This document shows, in pieces, positions 16,040 to 25,591 of a DNA stretch of 64,000 nucleotides. The notes under the pieces are model-generated. The model saw nothing but the letters and a program-made list of their open reading frames with translations, did no database searches and was not told where the DNA came from. The translations under genes were made by a program, and so were the position numbers. The DNA comes from Jonquetella anthropi DSM 22815 (GTDB taxonomy: Bacteria; Synergistota; Synergistia; Synergistales; Dethiosulfovibrionaceae), in NCBI RefSeq assembly GCF_000237805.1, contig NZ_CM001376.1, positions 1,602,349-1,666,348 of the forward strand. Direction: 5' to 3'. Each line of letters starts with the position of its first letter. The first letter of the stretch is position 1.

Positions 16040-17445
16040 AACCTGGCGCCTCGGCCCTTGCTGCGGCCCATGGAACGGCCAACAAGCCGGTCCATCATCA
16101 TCAGCTGGTCGTACTGCTCTGCCGTCAAGGCGCCGTCGGCCAGCACGGTTTCACGAATGGACGAGTCGTTCTCGTACGCCAACTTGGCCAGAGCGGCCAC
16201 TTTTTCGTATCCCAGCACGGGAGTAAGCGCCGTCGCAACCATCAGGCTCTGCCCGACGAAACGGCTGATCTGCTTCTCGTTCGCCGTTATGCCGACGATG
16301 CAGCGCTCGGCAAAGCTCTGCATGCCGTCAGCCAGCAGCTGACAGCTGGACAGCACGTTGCGGGCCAACAGAGGCATGTAGGTGTTGAGCTCCAGCGCGC
16401 CCTGCGACGAAGCGATCGATACCGCCACGTCGTTGGCCATGATCTGAATGGCGATCTGGGTAATGGCCTCGCACTGGGTGGGGTTCACCTTGCCGGGCAT
16501 AATCGAACTGCCCGGCTCGTTGGCCGGCAGCACCAGCTCGCCGAAACCACACCGCGGACCGGAGGCCAACAGCCGTACGTCGCAGGCGATCTTGAATACG
16601 TCAGCCGCCAGCGTCCGCACGACCCCGTGGAAGGCGCACAGCTCGCCACGGCTCGACAGGGCGTGAAACTTGTTCCGCTCCGACAGGATTCGAGTGCCTA
16701 AAAACTCGGTCAGTTCGGTAGCCACGAGCAGGCCGAAATTGGCCGGCGCGTTCAGCCCAGTTCCCACAGCCGTTCCGCCGAGCGCCAGCGGCCTAAGGAG
16801 CTCCAGCGACGTGGCGATCATTCCCAAGTCCCGACGGACCGACGCCGCCCAGCCGCCGATTTCCTGCCCTAGCGTCACCGGCGTGGCGTCCTGCATGTGA
16901 GTCCGGCCGATTTTTATCAGCCGAGAGTACCGTCTCGCCTTGGACTCCAGCCGTTTGGCTAAGTTCTCTCCCGCCGGGAGCAGTCGGCGCTCCGCCAGCA
17001 GGAGCGATGCCAGATGAACGGCCGACGGGAAAACGTCGTTCGTGCTCTGGGATCGGTTCACGTGGTCGTTCGGGTGAACAGGACGTCCGATGGCGTCGGA
17101 CGCGACGCGGGCTATCACCTCGTTGACGTTCATGTTGGTCTGAGTGCCGCTGCCAGTCTGCCAGACCTGCAGCGGGAAGTCTTCCCACGGCGTGTTCTCG
17201 TACAGCCGAAGGGCCGCGGACGCCACCGCGTCAGCGATATCCTGAGGCACCAGCCCGAACTGCCGGTTGATCTTGGCGCAGGCCGCCTTGATTATCAGAA
17301 GCGCCTTGATAATTTCCCTCGGCATGCGGTCGGACTCGTTCCCTATCGGGAAGTTTTGAAGACTCCGCTGGGTCTGAGCCCCCCACAAGCGGTTCGCCGG
17401 CACTTCGACGGAACCGAGCGTATCGTGCTCCATCCGATATTCCAT
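16036..17445 (-). CDS. fumC: Class II fumarate hydratase
   Basis: 469-residue fumarase of the aspartase/fumarase superfamily, interconverting fumarate and L-malate. The signature GSSIMPGKVNPTQCE carries the catalytic Ser loop, and PTQ rather than the PVIPE of aspartase favours fumarase. TGSGTQTNMNVNEV and the HPNDHVNRSQSTND segment build the active site. ATG 17445 is preceded by CAAGGAGGAACG; the frame runs to 17520 but crosses the promoter region. It is followed by a nitroreductase with a coupled start and is divergent from nikR. Confidence 0.93.
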   Translation of the reverse strand: MEYRMEHDTLGSVEVPANRLWGAQTQRSLQNFPIGNESDRMPREIIKALLIIKAACAKINRQFGLVPQDIADAVASAALRLYENTPWEDFPLQVWQTGSGTQTNMNVNEVIARVASDAIGRPVHPNDHVNRSQSTNDVFPSAVHLASLLLAERRLLPAGENLAKRLESKARRYSRLIKIGRTHMQDATPVTLGQEIGGWAASVRRDLGMIATSLELLRPLALGGTAVGTGLNAPANFGLLVATELTEFLGTRILSERNKFHALSSRGELCAFHGVVRTLAADVFKIACDVRLLASGPRCGFGELVLPANEPGSSIMPGKVNPTQCEAITQIAIQIMANDVAVSIASSQGALELNTYMPLLARNVLSSCQLLADGMQSFAERCIVGITANEKQISRFVGQSLMVATALTPVLGYEKVAALAKLAYENDSSIRETVLADGALTAEQYDQLMMMDRLVGRSMGRSKGRGARL

Positions 17446-17540
17446 CGTCGTTCCTCCTTGAAAAACATTTCGCCCCCACCTGTCGGATAAATGCTTAAAC
17501 GTGTATACTGAAATAACCATAAGAGACAGGGGGAAGTTCC

Positions 17541-17972
17541 GTGGACAAAACTCAAAAGACAGACGACGACCAGCTGATTCGCTTCGGCGTCGCCGTGCCG
17601 GAGAGCCTGCTGAAGCTCTTCGACAAGCGGTTTCACAAACAGGGCGTTCCTACCCGCTCAGAAGCCCTTCGGCAACTGATACGGGACTTTGTCACCGCCG
17701 ACACGTGGCAGAGCGGACAGGGTGAAGTGTACGGAAGCATCACCATCACGTACAATCACAACACCCGCGAGGCTGGGACTAAAATGACCGAGATCCAGCA
17801 CCACTACAAAGACGTTATCCTCTGCACCACCCACATTCACGCCAACGAACGGGGCTGCTTGGAGGTCATCATGCTGCGGGGGCCGGTTCCTCGAGTCAAA
17901 AAGCTCATCGAAGAGATGCGCTCCCTCAAGGCCATTCTGAGTTTAACTCCCGTCGTCCGGGCCCTCGTTTAA
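17541..17972 (+). CDS. nikR: Nickel-responsive regulator NikR
   Basis: 143-residue ribbon-helix-helix repressor. The N-terminal LIRFGVAVPESLLKLFDK is the DNA-binding ribbon and the C-terminal ACT-like domain holds the square-planar nickel site. His87, His98, His100 and Cys106 match the spacing of E. coli His76, His87, His89 and Cys95. Start is GTG with AGGGGGAAG upstream. It is divergent from fumC and stands alone. The likely target is the nikKLMQO operon at 46.4-49.7 kb, 28 kb away; I could not find a convincing paired operator. Confidence 0.94.
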   Translation: MDKTQKTDDDQLIRFGVAVPESLLKLFDKRFHKQGVPTRSEALRQLIRDFVTADTWQSGQGEVYGSITITYNHNTREAGTKMTEIQHHYKDVILCTTHIHANERGCLEVIMLRGPVPRVKKLIEEMRSLKAILSLTPVVRALV

Positions 17973-18091
17973 GCAACTGCTTCATTGTGTTCTGCCGCCG
18001 TCGGAGCGTCAAGCGAAAAGCTTCCCGTTCCATTCGGGAAAACAGCTGGACTTGTCCCCAGCATCATAGCTGAGTAAGAACTCTAATAAGA

Positions 18092-18123
18092 GGCCCAGCC
18101 CCGCTTCCGCGGGGCCGGGCCTT
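18092..18123. terminator. Hairpin between nikR and the M20 peptidase
   Basis: AGGCCC and GCCCCGC arms paired with GCGGGGC and GGGCCT around a TTCC loop, between convergent genes. The T-tract is short on the plus strand. Confidence 0.7.
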
Positions 18124-18168
18124 TAACATTTCAGACAAATTTTAATAGGCGCGCAGCCGCTCGTCCGA

Positions 18169-19320
18169 TCATTCGCAAGGCGCGCCGGCGGCAGCCAGCT
18201 CGCACAGCAGCGCCGTTCCCAGAGGCAGACACGACTCGTCGAGCCGGAAACGAGAGCTGTGAAGCCCCGCGGCGTCCGTTTCGCCTGGATGACGGCAGCC
18301 TAAGTGGGCGTAACAGCTTGGCAGAGCCTGACAGAAGTAGGCGAAGTCGTCGCAGGTCATCGACGGCTCCGGCGGTGTCACGGACTGAACCCCGCAGCGG
18401 CGGGCCACCGCCTGAACCAGCTGAACGGCCCGAGGGTCGTTGATCACCGCTGGATAGCTTTCGACGAACGAGACGGCCGCGCTGGCTCCGCATGAATTGG
18501 CGGTGTACTCGGCGACCCGGCGAACCGCCTCTTTCGCCCGAACCCGGCCGTCCCGCGACAGGGTGCGAATGATCCCGTCAAATCGAGCGTCCTCGGGAAT
18601 GACGTTGCCGGCGCTTCCGGCGTGGAAGCTGCCAACCGTGACGACAACGCCGTCAGACGGCCGGCTCGTCCGGCTGACGACGGTCTGCAGCGCGTCGACG
18701 GCTCGACAGGCCGCCACGACCGGGTCAACTGCCAAGTGAGGCGACGCGCCATGGCCGCCTCGGCCGGAAATAGTCACCGAAAAGGTATCCGACGAGGCCA
18801 GCACGGCGCCGCTAGCGGCGCCGACGATGCCGACGTCCAGCCAAGGCGCCACGTGCAGGGCAAACGCCATGCCGGCGCGGCCCGCCGCCCCCGCGTCGAT
18901 CATCGGCTTGGCCCCGCCGGTCGTCTCCTCGGCAGGCTGAAAGCAAACCGTCAGCGGACCGGGAAGCTTCCGCCCCTTCAGCAGTTTTAAAGCGCCCAGC
19001 GCCATGGTCACGTGGGCGTCGTGCCCGCAGGCGTGCATCTGCCCGGGAATTTGGGACGACCACGGCAGGCCTGTGGCCTCAGTAACCGGCAGGGCGTCCA
19101 TATCGGCCCGCAGGACGATTCCAGCCCCGCCGCCGCCCGGCAGGAACGCGACAAGCCCGCCGGCGCACTCGCGCAGCGGCACGCCTATTTCGGCCGCGAC
19201 GGCTTCTATTCGAGCTTTCGTCTGGGGCAGATGACGGTCCAACTCAGGCGTCCGATGAAACGCCCGGTACGTTTCGGACAGCCATTTGCCGATTGACCGG
19301 ACCAGTTCGCTGTACTCCAT
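18169..19320 (-). CDS. M20 family amidohydrolase
   Basis: 383-residue metallo-aminoacylase of the M20D group (IAA-amino-acid hydrolase / N-acetyl-diaminopimelate deacetylase-like). Metal ligands and the catalytic Glu appear in HACGHDAH and QPAEETTGG, with a further His in ALHVAP, followed by the dimerisation domain starting GRGGHGASPH. It should hydrolyse an N-acyl or peptide bond of an amino acid in the cytoplasm; the exact substrate is not evident. ATG 19320 has GAGGGAGAAGG upstream. It is monocistronic. A second M20 protein is at 43497-44684, and the two differ substantially. Confidence 0.9.
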   Translation of the reverse strand: MEYSELVRSIGKWLSETYRAFHRTPELDRHLPQTKARIEAVAAEIGVPLRECAGGLVAFLPGGGGAGIVLRADMDALPVTEATGLPWSSQIPGQMHACGHDAHVTMALGALKLLKGRKLPGPLTVCFQPAEETTGGAKPMIDAGAAGRAGMAFALHVAPWLDVGIVGAASGAVLASSDTFSVTISGRGGHGASPHLAVDPVVAACRAVDALQTVVSRTSRPSDGVVVTVGSFHAGSAGNVIPEDARFDGIIRTLSRDGRVRAKEAVRRVAEYTANSCGASAAVSFVESYPAVINDPRAVQLVQAVARRCGVQSVTPPEPSMTCDDFAYFCQALPSCYAHLGCRHPGETDAAGLHSSRFRLDESCLPLGTALLCELAAAGAPCE

Positions 19321-19417
19321 CCTTCTCCCTCACAGCCGCCCCAGCGGTATGGAATATTTGCCAGAAAAAACGGGACCGCCGAACGGCCGGCGGTCCTTTT
19401 AGGAATGAACAAATCTC

Positions 19418-19999
19418 TTAATGGCCCGCTTTCACGGCCTGGTCGACGTATCCTTTAAAGTCGACCGTCTGCGCGCTCAGCAGCGCGGAAGCGCCCATCA
19501 GCTTGACGACGGCCTTTAAGTCGATCGGCTGGTGAATTGCCGCGTCGGTGGCCAGCCAAAAGCGGCAGCCGCCGTCAATCGTTTCGACCCAAGCTCGGCC
19601 GCCGTCAGCGCACGAATTCCACTCGTTGGCGATCTTTTCGCCGTCGGCGACGGAAATTTTTTGGTCGTACCACCACGCAAGCCGAGCGTGCCCGGCCCGC
19701 ACCTGAGCAAAGCCCCTCAGCCCGGGGGCAAAACAGAACGCCACGCCGGACTGGTCTCCTTTTTGTTCCAACTGAGCGTTCGGATCCACCGAACAGAGCG
19801 CGTTTTTCAGGTCGCTCAACTCTTCCGGCTGGGACGAGAACGGCACGGCACGGCAGGAGTCGCCCGTCGGCTCCGAAAGGGCTTCCTGAGATACCTGCGG
19901 TTTGCTTCCCGACTTCTCCTGCCCACTGCGGGGCGCGGCAGCCGAAAGATTGGCTGCTGCCAATCCCAGCATGAGAAGTGTCATTAGCAATTTTTTCAC
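19418..19999 (-). CDS. Exported protein, possibly YbjN-like
   Basis: 193-residue secreted protein. Start GTG 19999 follows GAGGGATC and gives signal peptide VKKLLMTLLMLGLAAANLSAAA. The mature part has a low-complexity polar linker (residues about 25-50), then a compact domain with AWWYDQKISVADGEKIANEWNSCADGGRAWVETIDGGCRFW, which resembles the YbjN fold (waxing strands around an NxWN core). That assignment is tentative. Paired Cys suggest extracytoplasmic disulfides. No operon partner. Confidence 0.65.
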   Translation of the reverse strand: MKKLLMTLLMLGLAAANLSAAAPRSGQEKSGSKPQVSQEALSEPTGDSCRAVPFSSQPEELSDLKNALCSVDPNAQLEQKGDQSGVAFCFAPGLRGFAQVRAGHARLAWWYDQKISVADGEKIANEWNSCADGGRAWVETIDGGCRFWLATDAAIHQPIDLKAVVKLMGASALLSAQTVDFKGYVDQAVKAGH

Positions 20000-20157
20000 G
20001 CAGATCCCTCTTTTCGCCGCGAAACTCTTAACAACTTTCACTGACTTTTAAAGCAGATAATATACGTATCTCTTTTATTATATGTTTTTCGGCCCAAGAA
20101 GCAAGGTTTTCTTGAGCCGATGAATAGTCTTCGCTTCAAAAATCTTCTGAAAGCAAA

Positions 20158-20184
20158 AAGGGAAGCCGCGATGCGGCTTCCCTT
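20158..20184 (-). terminator. Intrinsic terminator after flavodoxin
   Basis: AAGGGAAGCCGC / GCGGCTTCCCTT 12-bp stem with loop GAT, followed on the minus strand by TTTGCTTTC. Confidence 0.85.
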
Positions 20185-20197
20185 CAGCTCGGTTGAG

Positions 20198-20689
20198 TTA
20201 CGCCATTTCTCCCTTGATCTGATCGACCCAGCCGCTGATCCGATCAGCCGTCTGGTCAGACTGGTTGTTGTCGTCCAGCATGAGGCCAACGAACTTGCCG
20301 TCCTTCAGAGCCCGGCCGGTTCCCTCATAGCCGTCCGCCGGCCACGCGCCGATGAAGGCCGCGCCGGACGAAGCCAGCTGATCGTGGATTTCGGCGATGG
20401 CGTCGCCGAAGGTGTCGCTGTAGCCCACCTGATCGCCGCAGGCGAACAGGGCGATTTTTTTGCCGGACAGATTGCTGCTGGCGACTTTGGGCAGAAAATC
20501 GGCCCAGTCGTCCTGAAGATCTCCCAGCCCCCACGTGGAGCTGCCGAGAACCAGCACATCATAACCGTCAAAATCAGAAGCCTCAGCCTCCGCGACGTTC
20601 TTCACGTCGGCGCCGAGCTTTTCAGCGATCGTTTCCGCCGCTTCTTGGGTTACGCCAGTGGTGCTGCCGTAAAAGACTCCGATTTTCAT
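20198..20689 (-). CDS. fldA: Flavodoxin
   Basis: 163-residue long-chain flavodoxin, a one-electron carrier that can replace ferredoxin when iron is scarce. The FMN phosphate loop GSTTGVTQEAAE begins at residue 8; the flavin-sandwiching loops are LGSSTWGLGDLQDDW and FACGDQVGYSDTFGDA. The first flanking residue in STWG is Trp, as in other long-chain flavodoxins. ATG 20689 follows AGGTAGGGAG. It is monocistronic and ends at an intrinsic terminator. With FeoAB, Fur and DtxR in the window, iron regulation is plausible but unproven. Confidence 0.93.
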   Translation of the reverse strand: MKIGVFYGSTTGVTQEAAETIAEKLGADVKNVAEAEASDFDGYDVLVLGSSTWGLGDLQDDWADFLPKVASSNLSGKKIALFACGDQVGYSDTFGDAIAEIHDQLASSGAAFIGAWPADGYEGTGRALKDGKFVGLMLDDNNQSDQTADRISGWVDQIKGEMA

Positions 20690-20763
20690 ACTCCCTACCT
20701 CCCGACATAAAGTTACCATGCACTAACATCATAGCACGTCGTCGGAAGAGGAACAAGGGATCG

Positions 20764-21783
20764 TTACTTTACTTTGTCCTTCCAAGCGCCGTAGCCTTCC
20801 TCGTCCATTTTGGACAGCGGGATAAAGCGGACCGCCGCGCTGTTGATGCAGTACCGCAGGCCGCCTTTATCCTTCGGGCCGTCCTCAAACACGTGGCCGA
20901 GGTGAAGGTCTCCGGCCCGGCTCCGCACTTCCGTCCGGATCATGCCGTGGGACGCGTCAACCCGCTCGTGAACGGCGCTCCCCTCTATCGGGGCCGAGAA
21001 CGCAGGCCAGCCGCAGCCGGAGTCGAACTTGTCCCGGGACGAGAAGAGCGGCTCGCCGGTCGCGGCGTCCACGTAGATTCCCGGTTCGTCGGTCTTCCAG
21101 TATTCGTTGTCAAACGGAGCTTCCGTGCCGTTTTCAAGCATCACGTGAGCCGACAGGGGGCTCAATTTTTTGCGAAGTTCTTCGTCACTCGGCCGGACGT
21201 AGGCGCGCGTCTCCGGGACGGTCTTGGCCGCGTCTTCGATGAGCGAACGGGGGATATGGCAGTAGCCGCCGGGATTCTTTTTCAGGTAGTCCTGGTGGTA
21301 GTCCTCGGCCGGGAAGAAGTTCTCCAACGGCTTGAGCTCCACTGCCAGCGGCTGGCCGAGCTGCCGGGCCGCGGCGTCAAAGGCGAGCTGAATCTGGGGC
21401 CGGTCGGCCTCGTTTTCGTAGTACACGCCGGTTCGGTACTGGGTTCCCACGTCGCCGCCCTGACGGTTCACCGACGTGGGGTCGATGACCGACAGGAACA
21501 GCGAGACGAGCCGTTCCAAGCCGATGACCTGATCGTCGTATCGGGCTCTGACGGTTTCAGCGTGACCGGTCAGCCCGGTGCAGACCTCCTGATAGCTGGG
21601 CGCCTTGTTCAGGCCGTTGGCATAACCGACCTCTGTATCCACCACGCCGGGGAGATTTGACAGGTACGCTTCAAGTCCCCAAAAACAGCCTCCGGCAAGA
21701 TAAATCGTCTTCACTTCTGCGTTTGCCATGGTCGCACCTCCTAAAATAGCGAGCGTTAAAACCGTTTTTGCTAATCCTCTCAT
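20764..21783 (-). CDS. msrAB: Exported bifunctional methionine sulfoxide reductase MsrAB
   Basis: 339-residue fusion of MsrA (catalytic GCFWG at about residue 30) and MsrB (SGCGWPAFSAP and the catalytic RYCINSAAVRF near the C-terminus). It repairs S- and R-methionine sulfoxide. A signal peptide (MRGLAKTVLTLAILGGATMANA) places it outside the cytoplasm. The MsrB part lacks the CxxC zinc pairs of many MsrB enzymes. ATG 21783 follows GGAGGTGACCC, whereas the frame start at 21846 lacks a ribosome site. An extracytoplasmic electron donor would be needed and none is adjacent. Confidence 0.93.
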   Translation of the reverse strand: MRGLAKTVLTLAILGGATMANAEVKTIYLAGGCFWGLEAYLSNLPGVVDTEVGYANGLNKAPSYQEVCTGLTGHAETVRARYDDQVIGLERLVSLFLSVIDPTSVNRQGGDVGTQYRTGVYYENEADRPQIQLAFDAAARQLGQPLAVELKPLENFFPAEDYHQDYLKKNPGGYCHIPRSLIEDAAKTVPETRAYVRPSDEELRKKLSPLSAHVMLENGTEAPFDNEYWKTDEPGIYVDAATGEPLFSSRDKFDSGCGWPAFSAPIEGSAVHERVDASHGMIRTEVRSRAGDLHLGHVFEDGPKDKGGLRYCINSAAVRFIPLSKMDEEGYGAWKDKVK

Positions 21784-21924
21784 TGGGTCACCTCCGTGCA
21801 AATTATCAGATAAATTCATTGTATGGAGGGCCCCAACGATCCGCAACGAAGAATTGCGGGCCCTCCAGTAGGATATGCCCGCAATTCTCTCTTTTCTGTT
21901 AATTTGTCCTTCTCTGTCTCACGG

Positions 21925-22413
21925 TCAGTCAAAGTTCTCTTCGATCAGCGGGTTGCCGCAGAGTTCGACAACCTTCAGCAGGTCAGGACAGCTGATCCAC
22001 AGCGTGGCGGTGTTCTCGCACGGGTGAATACCCAGCCGCTTTTCGCCGAGAAGCCCTTTATCCAACACAACAATGACCTGATGGGACGCGTCGTTTAAAA
22101 TTCCCAGCGGCGTGACCGCCCCTTGGGTCAGCCCTAAGTACTTCATCAGCCGCTCGGCCGACGCAAAACTGAGGCGAGACGCGTTCAGCTGGGCGGACAG
22201 CCGTTTCAGGTCGGCCCGCCGGTCCTCCCGCATGACGACTAAAAAGTGCTTCGTCCCCTTGCCGTCCCGAAGGAACAGGTTCTTGCAGACCGTTCCCAGC
22301 TTCGTCAGGCCTAAACGCTCCATCTCCTCGATGGTGAACACCGGCTCGTGTTCGGTCACCTCAAACGGGATTCCTTTTTCTTTCAGCCACGCTTCAACTT
22401 CGCCGCGCGTCAT
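21925..22413 (-). CDS. ProX-type Ala-tRNA(Pro) deacylase
   Basis: 162-residue YbaK/ProX-superfamily editing protein. FEVTEHEPVFTIEEMERLG and VCKNLFLRDGKGTKHFLVVMREDRRADLK are characteristic of ProX (PrdX), which clears Ala-tRNA(Pro). The lysine in CKNLF and the GAVTPLGILND loop line the pocket. It is separate from the YbaK at 4710, giving two free-standing editing domains in this window. It lies 21 bases downstream of tctA on the same strand and may be read through from it, though function suggests no link. Confidence 0.88.
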   Translation of the reverse strand: MTRGEVEAWLKEKGIPFEVTEHEPVFTIEEMERLGLTKLGTVCKNLFLRDGKGTKHFLVVMREDRRADLKRLSAQLNASRLSFASAERLMKYLGLTQGAVTPLGILNDASHQVIVVLDKGLLGEKRLGIHPCENTATLWISCPDLLKVVELCGNPLIEENFD

Positions 22414-22434
22414 CTTCGTTTCTCCTTTCCAGCT

Positions 22435-23910
22435 TCAGGCCTTTGGGGCCCGACGGCGCTTTTTAATGAACGCCGGCACCAGCAGCAGGACGATCAGGGC
22501 CCAGAGGACCAGACTGACCGGCCGGTCGAAGAAAATCGCAAAAGACCCGCCGGAAATGGCCAGCGACTGGCCGAACCCGAGCTCGGCAATCGGGCCAAGG
22601 ATCAGCCCAAGCACGATGGCTCCTAGGTCAAACCCGGCCCGCTTGAGGAAATACCCTGCCACGCCGAACGCCAGCATGAGCCCCACGTCGAACATGCTGT
22701 TCTGAATGGCATAGCTGCCCACGACGGACAGAACGGCGATCGCCGGAATGAGCACCGCGTTGGGCGCGGTGGCCACTCGGGCAAAAATTGGGGCGCAGTA
22801 GAGCCCCAGCACGAGAAAGACCACGTTGGCCAAGAACAGCGACAGGATAAACGCGTAGGTCACCCCGCCGAACCGGGTGAAGAGCTCCGGCCCAGGAATG
22901 AGGTTGTGAATCATCAGCCCGCCCATGAGAGCGGCCGCCACCGAGTTGCCGGGGATTCCCAGCGTGAGCAGGGGCACCAGCGACCCGCCGACACAGCCGT
23001 TGTTGGCGCTCTCCGATGCCGCGACGCCTTTGGGGTTCCCGGTGCCGAACGTCTCCGGCTCCTTGTCGATCTGCTTGGCCAAGTTGTAGGAGATGAACGC
23101 CGAAATCGTCGCGCCGGCTCCGGGCAGGATGCCGACGATGGTGCCGATCAGGCCGCCTCGGGCGATCGTTCCGCCCAGACCTTTGGGCAGTTTGGACCGC
23201 TTGAGCGAATTCGGATCGGCTTCCAGCTGCAGGATATGAGTCTCAGACGTGAGCTCCAGAATTTGGCTCACCGAGAACAGCCCGATGAGCGCGGGCATGA
23301 ACGACACGCCCTCAAACAGCTCGATGAAGCCGCCGGAAAAACGAATGTACCCGTCAATTGGGTCGGTCCCTACCAGCGCGACCAGCAGCCCAAGACAGCC
23401 CGAAATAAGCCCCTTGAGCAGGTTGCCTGACGTGAGCGTGACGATGCTGGACAGGCCGAGGATCGCCAGCAGGAAGTACTCCGGCGGTCCGAACTCGAGC
23501 GCCACCCGGGCCAGAGGCGGCGCGACGAACAGTAGCGCGAGCGTGGAGATGATGCCGCCCCAGAAGCTGGCGACCGTCGCCACGGCAATGGCCTTGCCGC
23601 CCTCGCCCTTCCGGGTCATCGGGTAGCCGTCAAACGCCGTCGCCGCCGCCGCGGGCGTTCCGGGCGTGGAAAGCAGAACCGACGAAATCGCCCCGCCGTA
23701 CATGCCGCCGGAGTACACACCGCCCATCAGGGCGAGGCCGACGACCGGGTCCATGCCGAACGTCACTGGTATCAGCAGGGCCACGGCCATTGTGGCGGTC
23801 AGGCCAGGAATCGCGCCGATGACGATGCCCGACGCCGTTCCGACGAAAATTGCCGCCAGGACCTTCCACTGCAGGAGGGTAAGACAGGCTTGCGTCAGCA
23901 GACTCAACAT
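22435..23910 (-). CDS. tctA: Tripartite tricarboxylate transporter, large membrane subunit TctA
   Basis: 491-residue membrane protein with about eleven helices. TctA family segments include GIVIGAIPGLTATMAVALLIP, GGVYSGGMYGGAISSVLLSTPGTPAAAATAFDGYPM and the repeat GTIVGILPGAGATISAFISY. With TctB and TctC it imports a carboxylate using a cation gradient. ATG 23910 begins one base after the tctB stop. An apparent frame extension to 24030 overlaps tctB and is rejected. The substrate could be citrate or another tricarboxylate or dicarboxylate. Confidence 0.93.
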   Translation of the reverse strand: MLSLLTQACLTLLQWKVLAAIFVGTASGIVIGAIPGLTATMAVALLIPVTFGMDPVVGLALMGGVYSGGMYGGAISSVLLSTPGTPAAAATAFDGYPMTRKGEGGKAIAVATVASFWGGIISTLALLFVAPPLARVALEFGPPEYFLLAILGLSSIVTLTSGNLLKGLISGCLGLLVALVGTDPIDGYIRFSGGFIELFEGVSFMPALIGLFSVSQILELTSETHILQLEADPNSLKRSKLPKGLGGTIARGGLIGTIVGILPGAGATISAFISYNLAKQIDKEPETFGTGNPKGVAASESANNGCVGGSLVPLLTLGIPGNSVAAALMGGLMIHNLIPGPELFTRFGGVTYAFILSLFLANVVFLVLGLYCAPIFARVATAPNAVLIPAIAVLSVVGSYAIQNSMFDVGLMLAFGVAGYFLKRAGFDLGAIVLGLILGPIAELGFGQSLAISGGSFAIFFDRPVSLVLWALIVLLLVPAFIKKRRRAPKA

Positions 23911-23911
23911 A

Positions 23912-24358
23912 TCAGAACCCCCATATTCCCCGAGGGATCGGGACGACGAGGAAGCGCTCGAACACGCCCCAGATGACCAGCAGAAGGATCGCCGCTGACA
24001 GGAACAAGCTGACCGGCCGGCGGTACCCAAGCCCCCAGCCGAGGGCGATCACGTACAGTCCGCTGGACAGGTAAAAACCCAGCCAGTTCATAGCCGCCGC
24101 GTAGGCGACCGTAGCGACCAAAGCCAGCCAGAAGGGCCGCCGAGCCTTAATCCACCGAATCGGCTCAGCGTTGCGCCGGGAAAAGGCCGCGCTTCCCACC
24201 AAGACGGCGCACAGGACGCCCATCACGCAGGACAGGAACTTGACGTACCGAGCCGAGCGCGCGGCGCTTTGAGGGAACAAAGCGGCGGCCATGAATATGG
24301 CCGCCGCCAGAAGAATCCCCGCGGCTCCGCTCAGGATGTCGAGGGTTTTTTTATTCAT
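23912..24358 (-). CDS. tctB: Tripartite tricarboxylate transporter, small membrane subunit TctB
   Basis: 148-residue protein with four hydrophobic helices, the size and topology of TctB: the N-terminal KTLDILSGAAGILLAAAIFMAAALFP and the C-terminal pair around residues 80-140. It lies between tctC (12 bases upstream) and tctA (one base downstream), so the three are an operon. TctB sequences are weakly conserved and the position is part of the evidence. Confidence 0.9.
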   Translation of the reverse strand: MNKKTLDILSGAAGILLAAAIFMAAALFPQSAARSARYVKFLSCVMGVLCAVLVGSAAFSRRNAEPIRWIKARRPFWLALVATVAYAAAMNWLGFYLSSGLYVIALGWGLGYRRPVSLFLSAAILLLVIWGVFERFLVVPIPRGIWGF

Positions 24359-24370
24359 TCGCCGTCTCCC

Positions 24371-25318
24371 TTACCAGGGGTTGACCTCGAATTGTCTGTC
24401 CGTCATCTTCTGCTGCTCGGCCAAGTACTCCGCGTAGGCAGCGTGATCCATGACGTTCAGCTGAAGCTGTCCTTCGGCGGCTTTCAGGAACTCAGGATCC
24501 TTCATGACCGCGGCAAATACCTCGTCCAGCTTCGCCTTGACCTCGTCGGACACGCCGGCGGGCGCGGCAAAACCGCGGGACGAGTCGGAGAAAATCCCGT
24601 CATACCCCTGCTCCAAAGCGGTGGGGACGTCAGGCAGCTCGGCAACCCGCGCCTTGGTCAGCACGGCTAGGGCGCGAAGGTCGCCCGACTTGATCTGAGC
24701 TTCCACCTGCGACACGTTCATGAACGACATATCGACGTGACCGCCCATGACGGTCGCTTTCGCGTCCGACGATCCCTTGGACGGCACGGGCGTCAGCTTG
24801 ATGCCGCAGGATTCCTCGGTCATTCCCCGGGCGAAATCGTCGTCGCCGCCCGGGCCGGACGTTCCGGCAGTCAGGTGAGCGCCCTCGGCCTTCGCCGCCG
24901 CCACCATATCGGCCATGGTCTTGAAGGGACTGTTCGCCGGGACGACGAGAATGCCCGGGTCGGTCACCACGTTGGCGATCGCGTAGAAGCTGTCATTGGT
25001 GTACCCGGCCCGCTTGTCGGAGACGTGAGCGGTCAGGTGAGGCGTGTACAGACAGCCAATCGTGTAGCCGTCGGCTTTTGCTCTGGCAATCGCCTCAAAA
25101 CCGATCTGCCCGCCAGCGCCTGGCTTGTTGACGATCACCATCGGCTGACCCAGCAGCGGTTCGGCGAACTTGGCCACGATGCGGGCCATCGTGTCGGTGC
25201 CGCCACCGGCGGTGGACGGGACGATGACTGAAATTGGCTTTTCCGGGTAGGCGGCCAAGGCCATAGCCGGCAGTGCAAGAGCGGTCAGGAGCCCTAAAGC
25301 GATGGAACGTTTTTTCAT
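24371..25318 (-). CDS. tctC: Tripartite tricarboxylate transporter, binding protein TctC
   Basis: 315-residue periplasmic binding protein of the Bug/TctC family. A signal peptide (MKKRSIALGLLTALALPAMALA) precedes YPEKPISVIVPSTAGGGTDTMARIVAKFAEPLLGQPMVIVNKPGAGGQIGFEAIA, the hallmark N-terminal lobe. It captures a carboxylate for TctAB. ATG 25318 follows GGGGTG. First gene of tctCBA and divergent from copA. Confidence 0.94.
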   Translation of the reverse strand: MKKRSIALGLLTALALPAMALAAYPEKPISVIVPSTAGGGTDTMARIVAKFAEPLLGQPMVIVNKPGAGGQIGFEAIARAKADGYTIGCLYTPHLTAHVSDKRAGYTNDSFYAIANVVTDPGILVVPANSPFKTMADMVAAAKAEGAHLTAGTSGPGGDDDFARGMTEESCGIKLTPVPSKGSSDAKATVMGGHVDMSFMNVSQVEAQIKSGDLRALAVLTKARVAELPDVPTALEQGYDGIFSDSSRGFAAPAGVSDEVKAKLDEVFAAVMKDPEFLKAAEGQLQLNVMDHAAYAEYLAEQQKMTDRQFEVNPW

Positions 25319-25591
25319 GCGTACGCACCCCTTTTTCGGGAAATTTTGGTATTAACGCCAAGTCTGTGACTTCACTTGCATGGGTTCATTTTACCTGAAA
25401 GGTTATCGTAACGAAAGGCTAACTTCTCCCCTTCTCCCTTCAACCGCGGCGAGCTCAATCTCGGCGGGATATTTTTCCCAAAGTAGTTTATCTGCGCGGA
25501 CTGGGATCACCTTTTTACTTGATACCCACGGCCGGGCCGGTCGTCCATAATAAGGCTGAAAATGTCAGAAATCGCGAGGAGTGTGAACGCC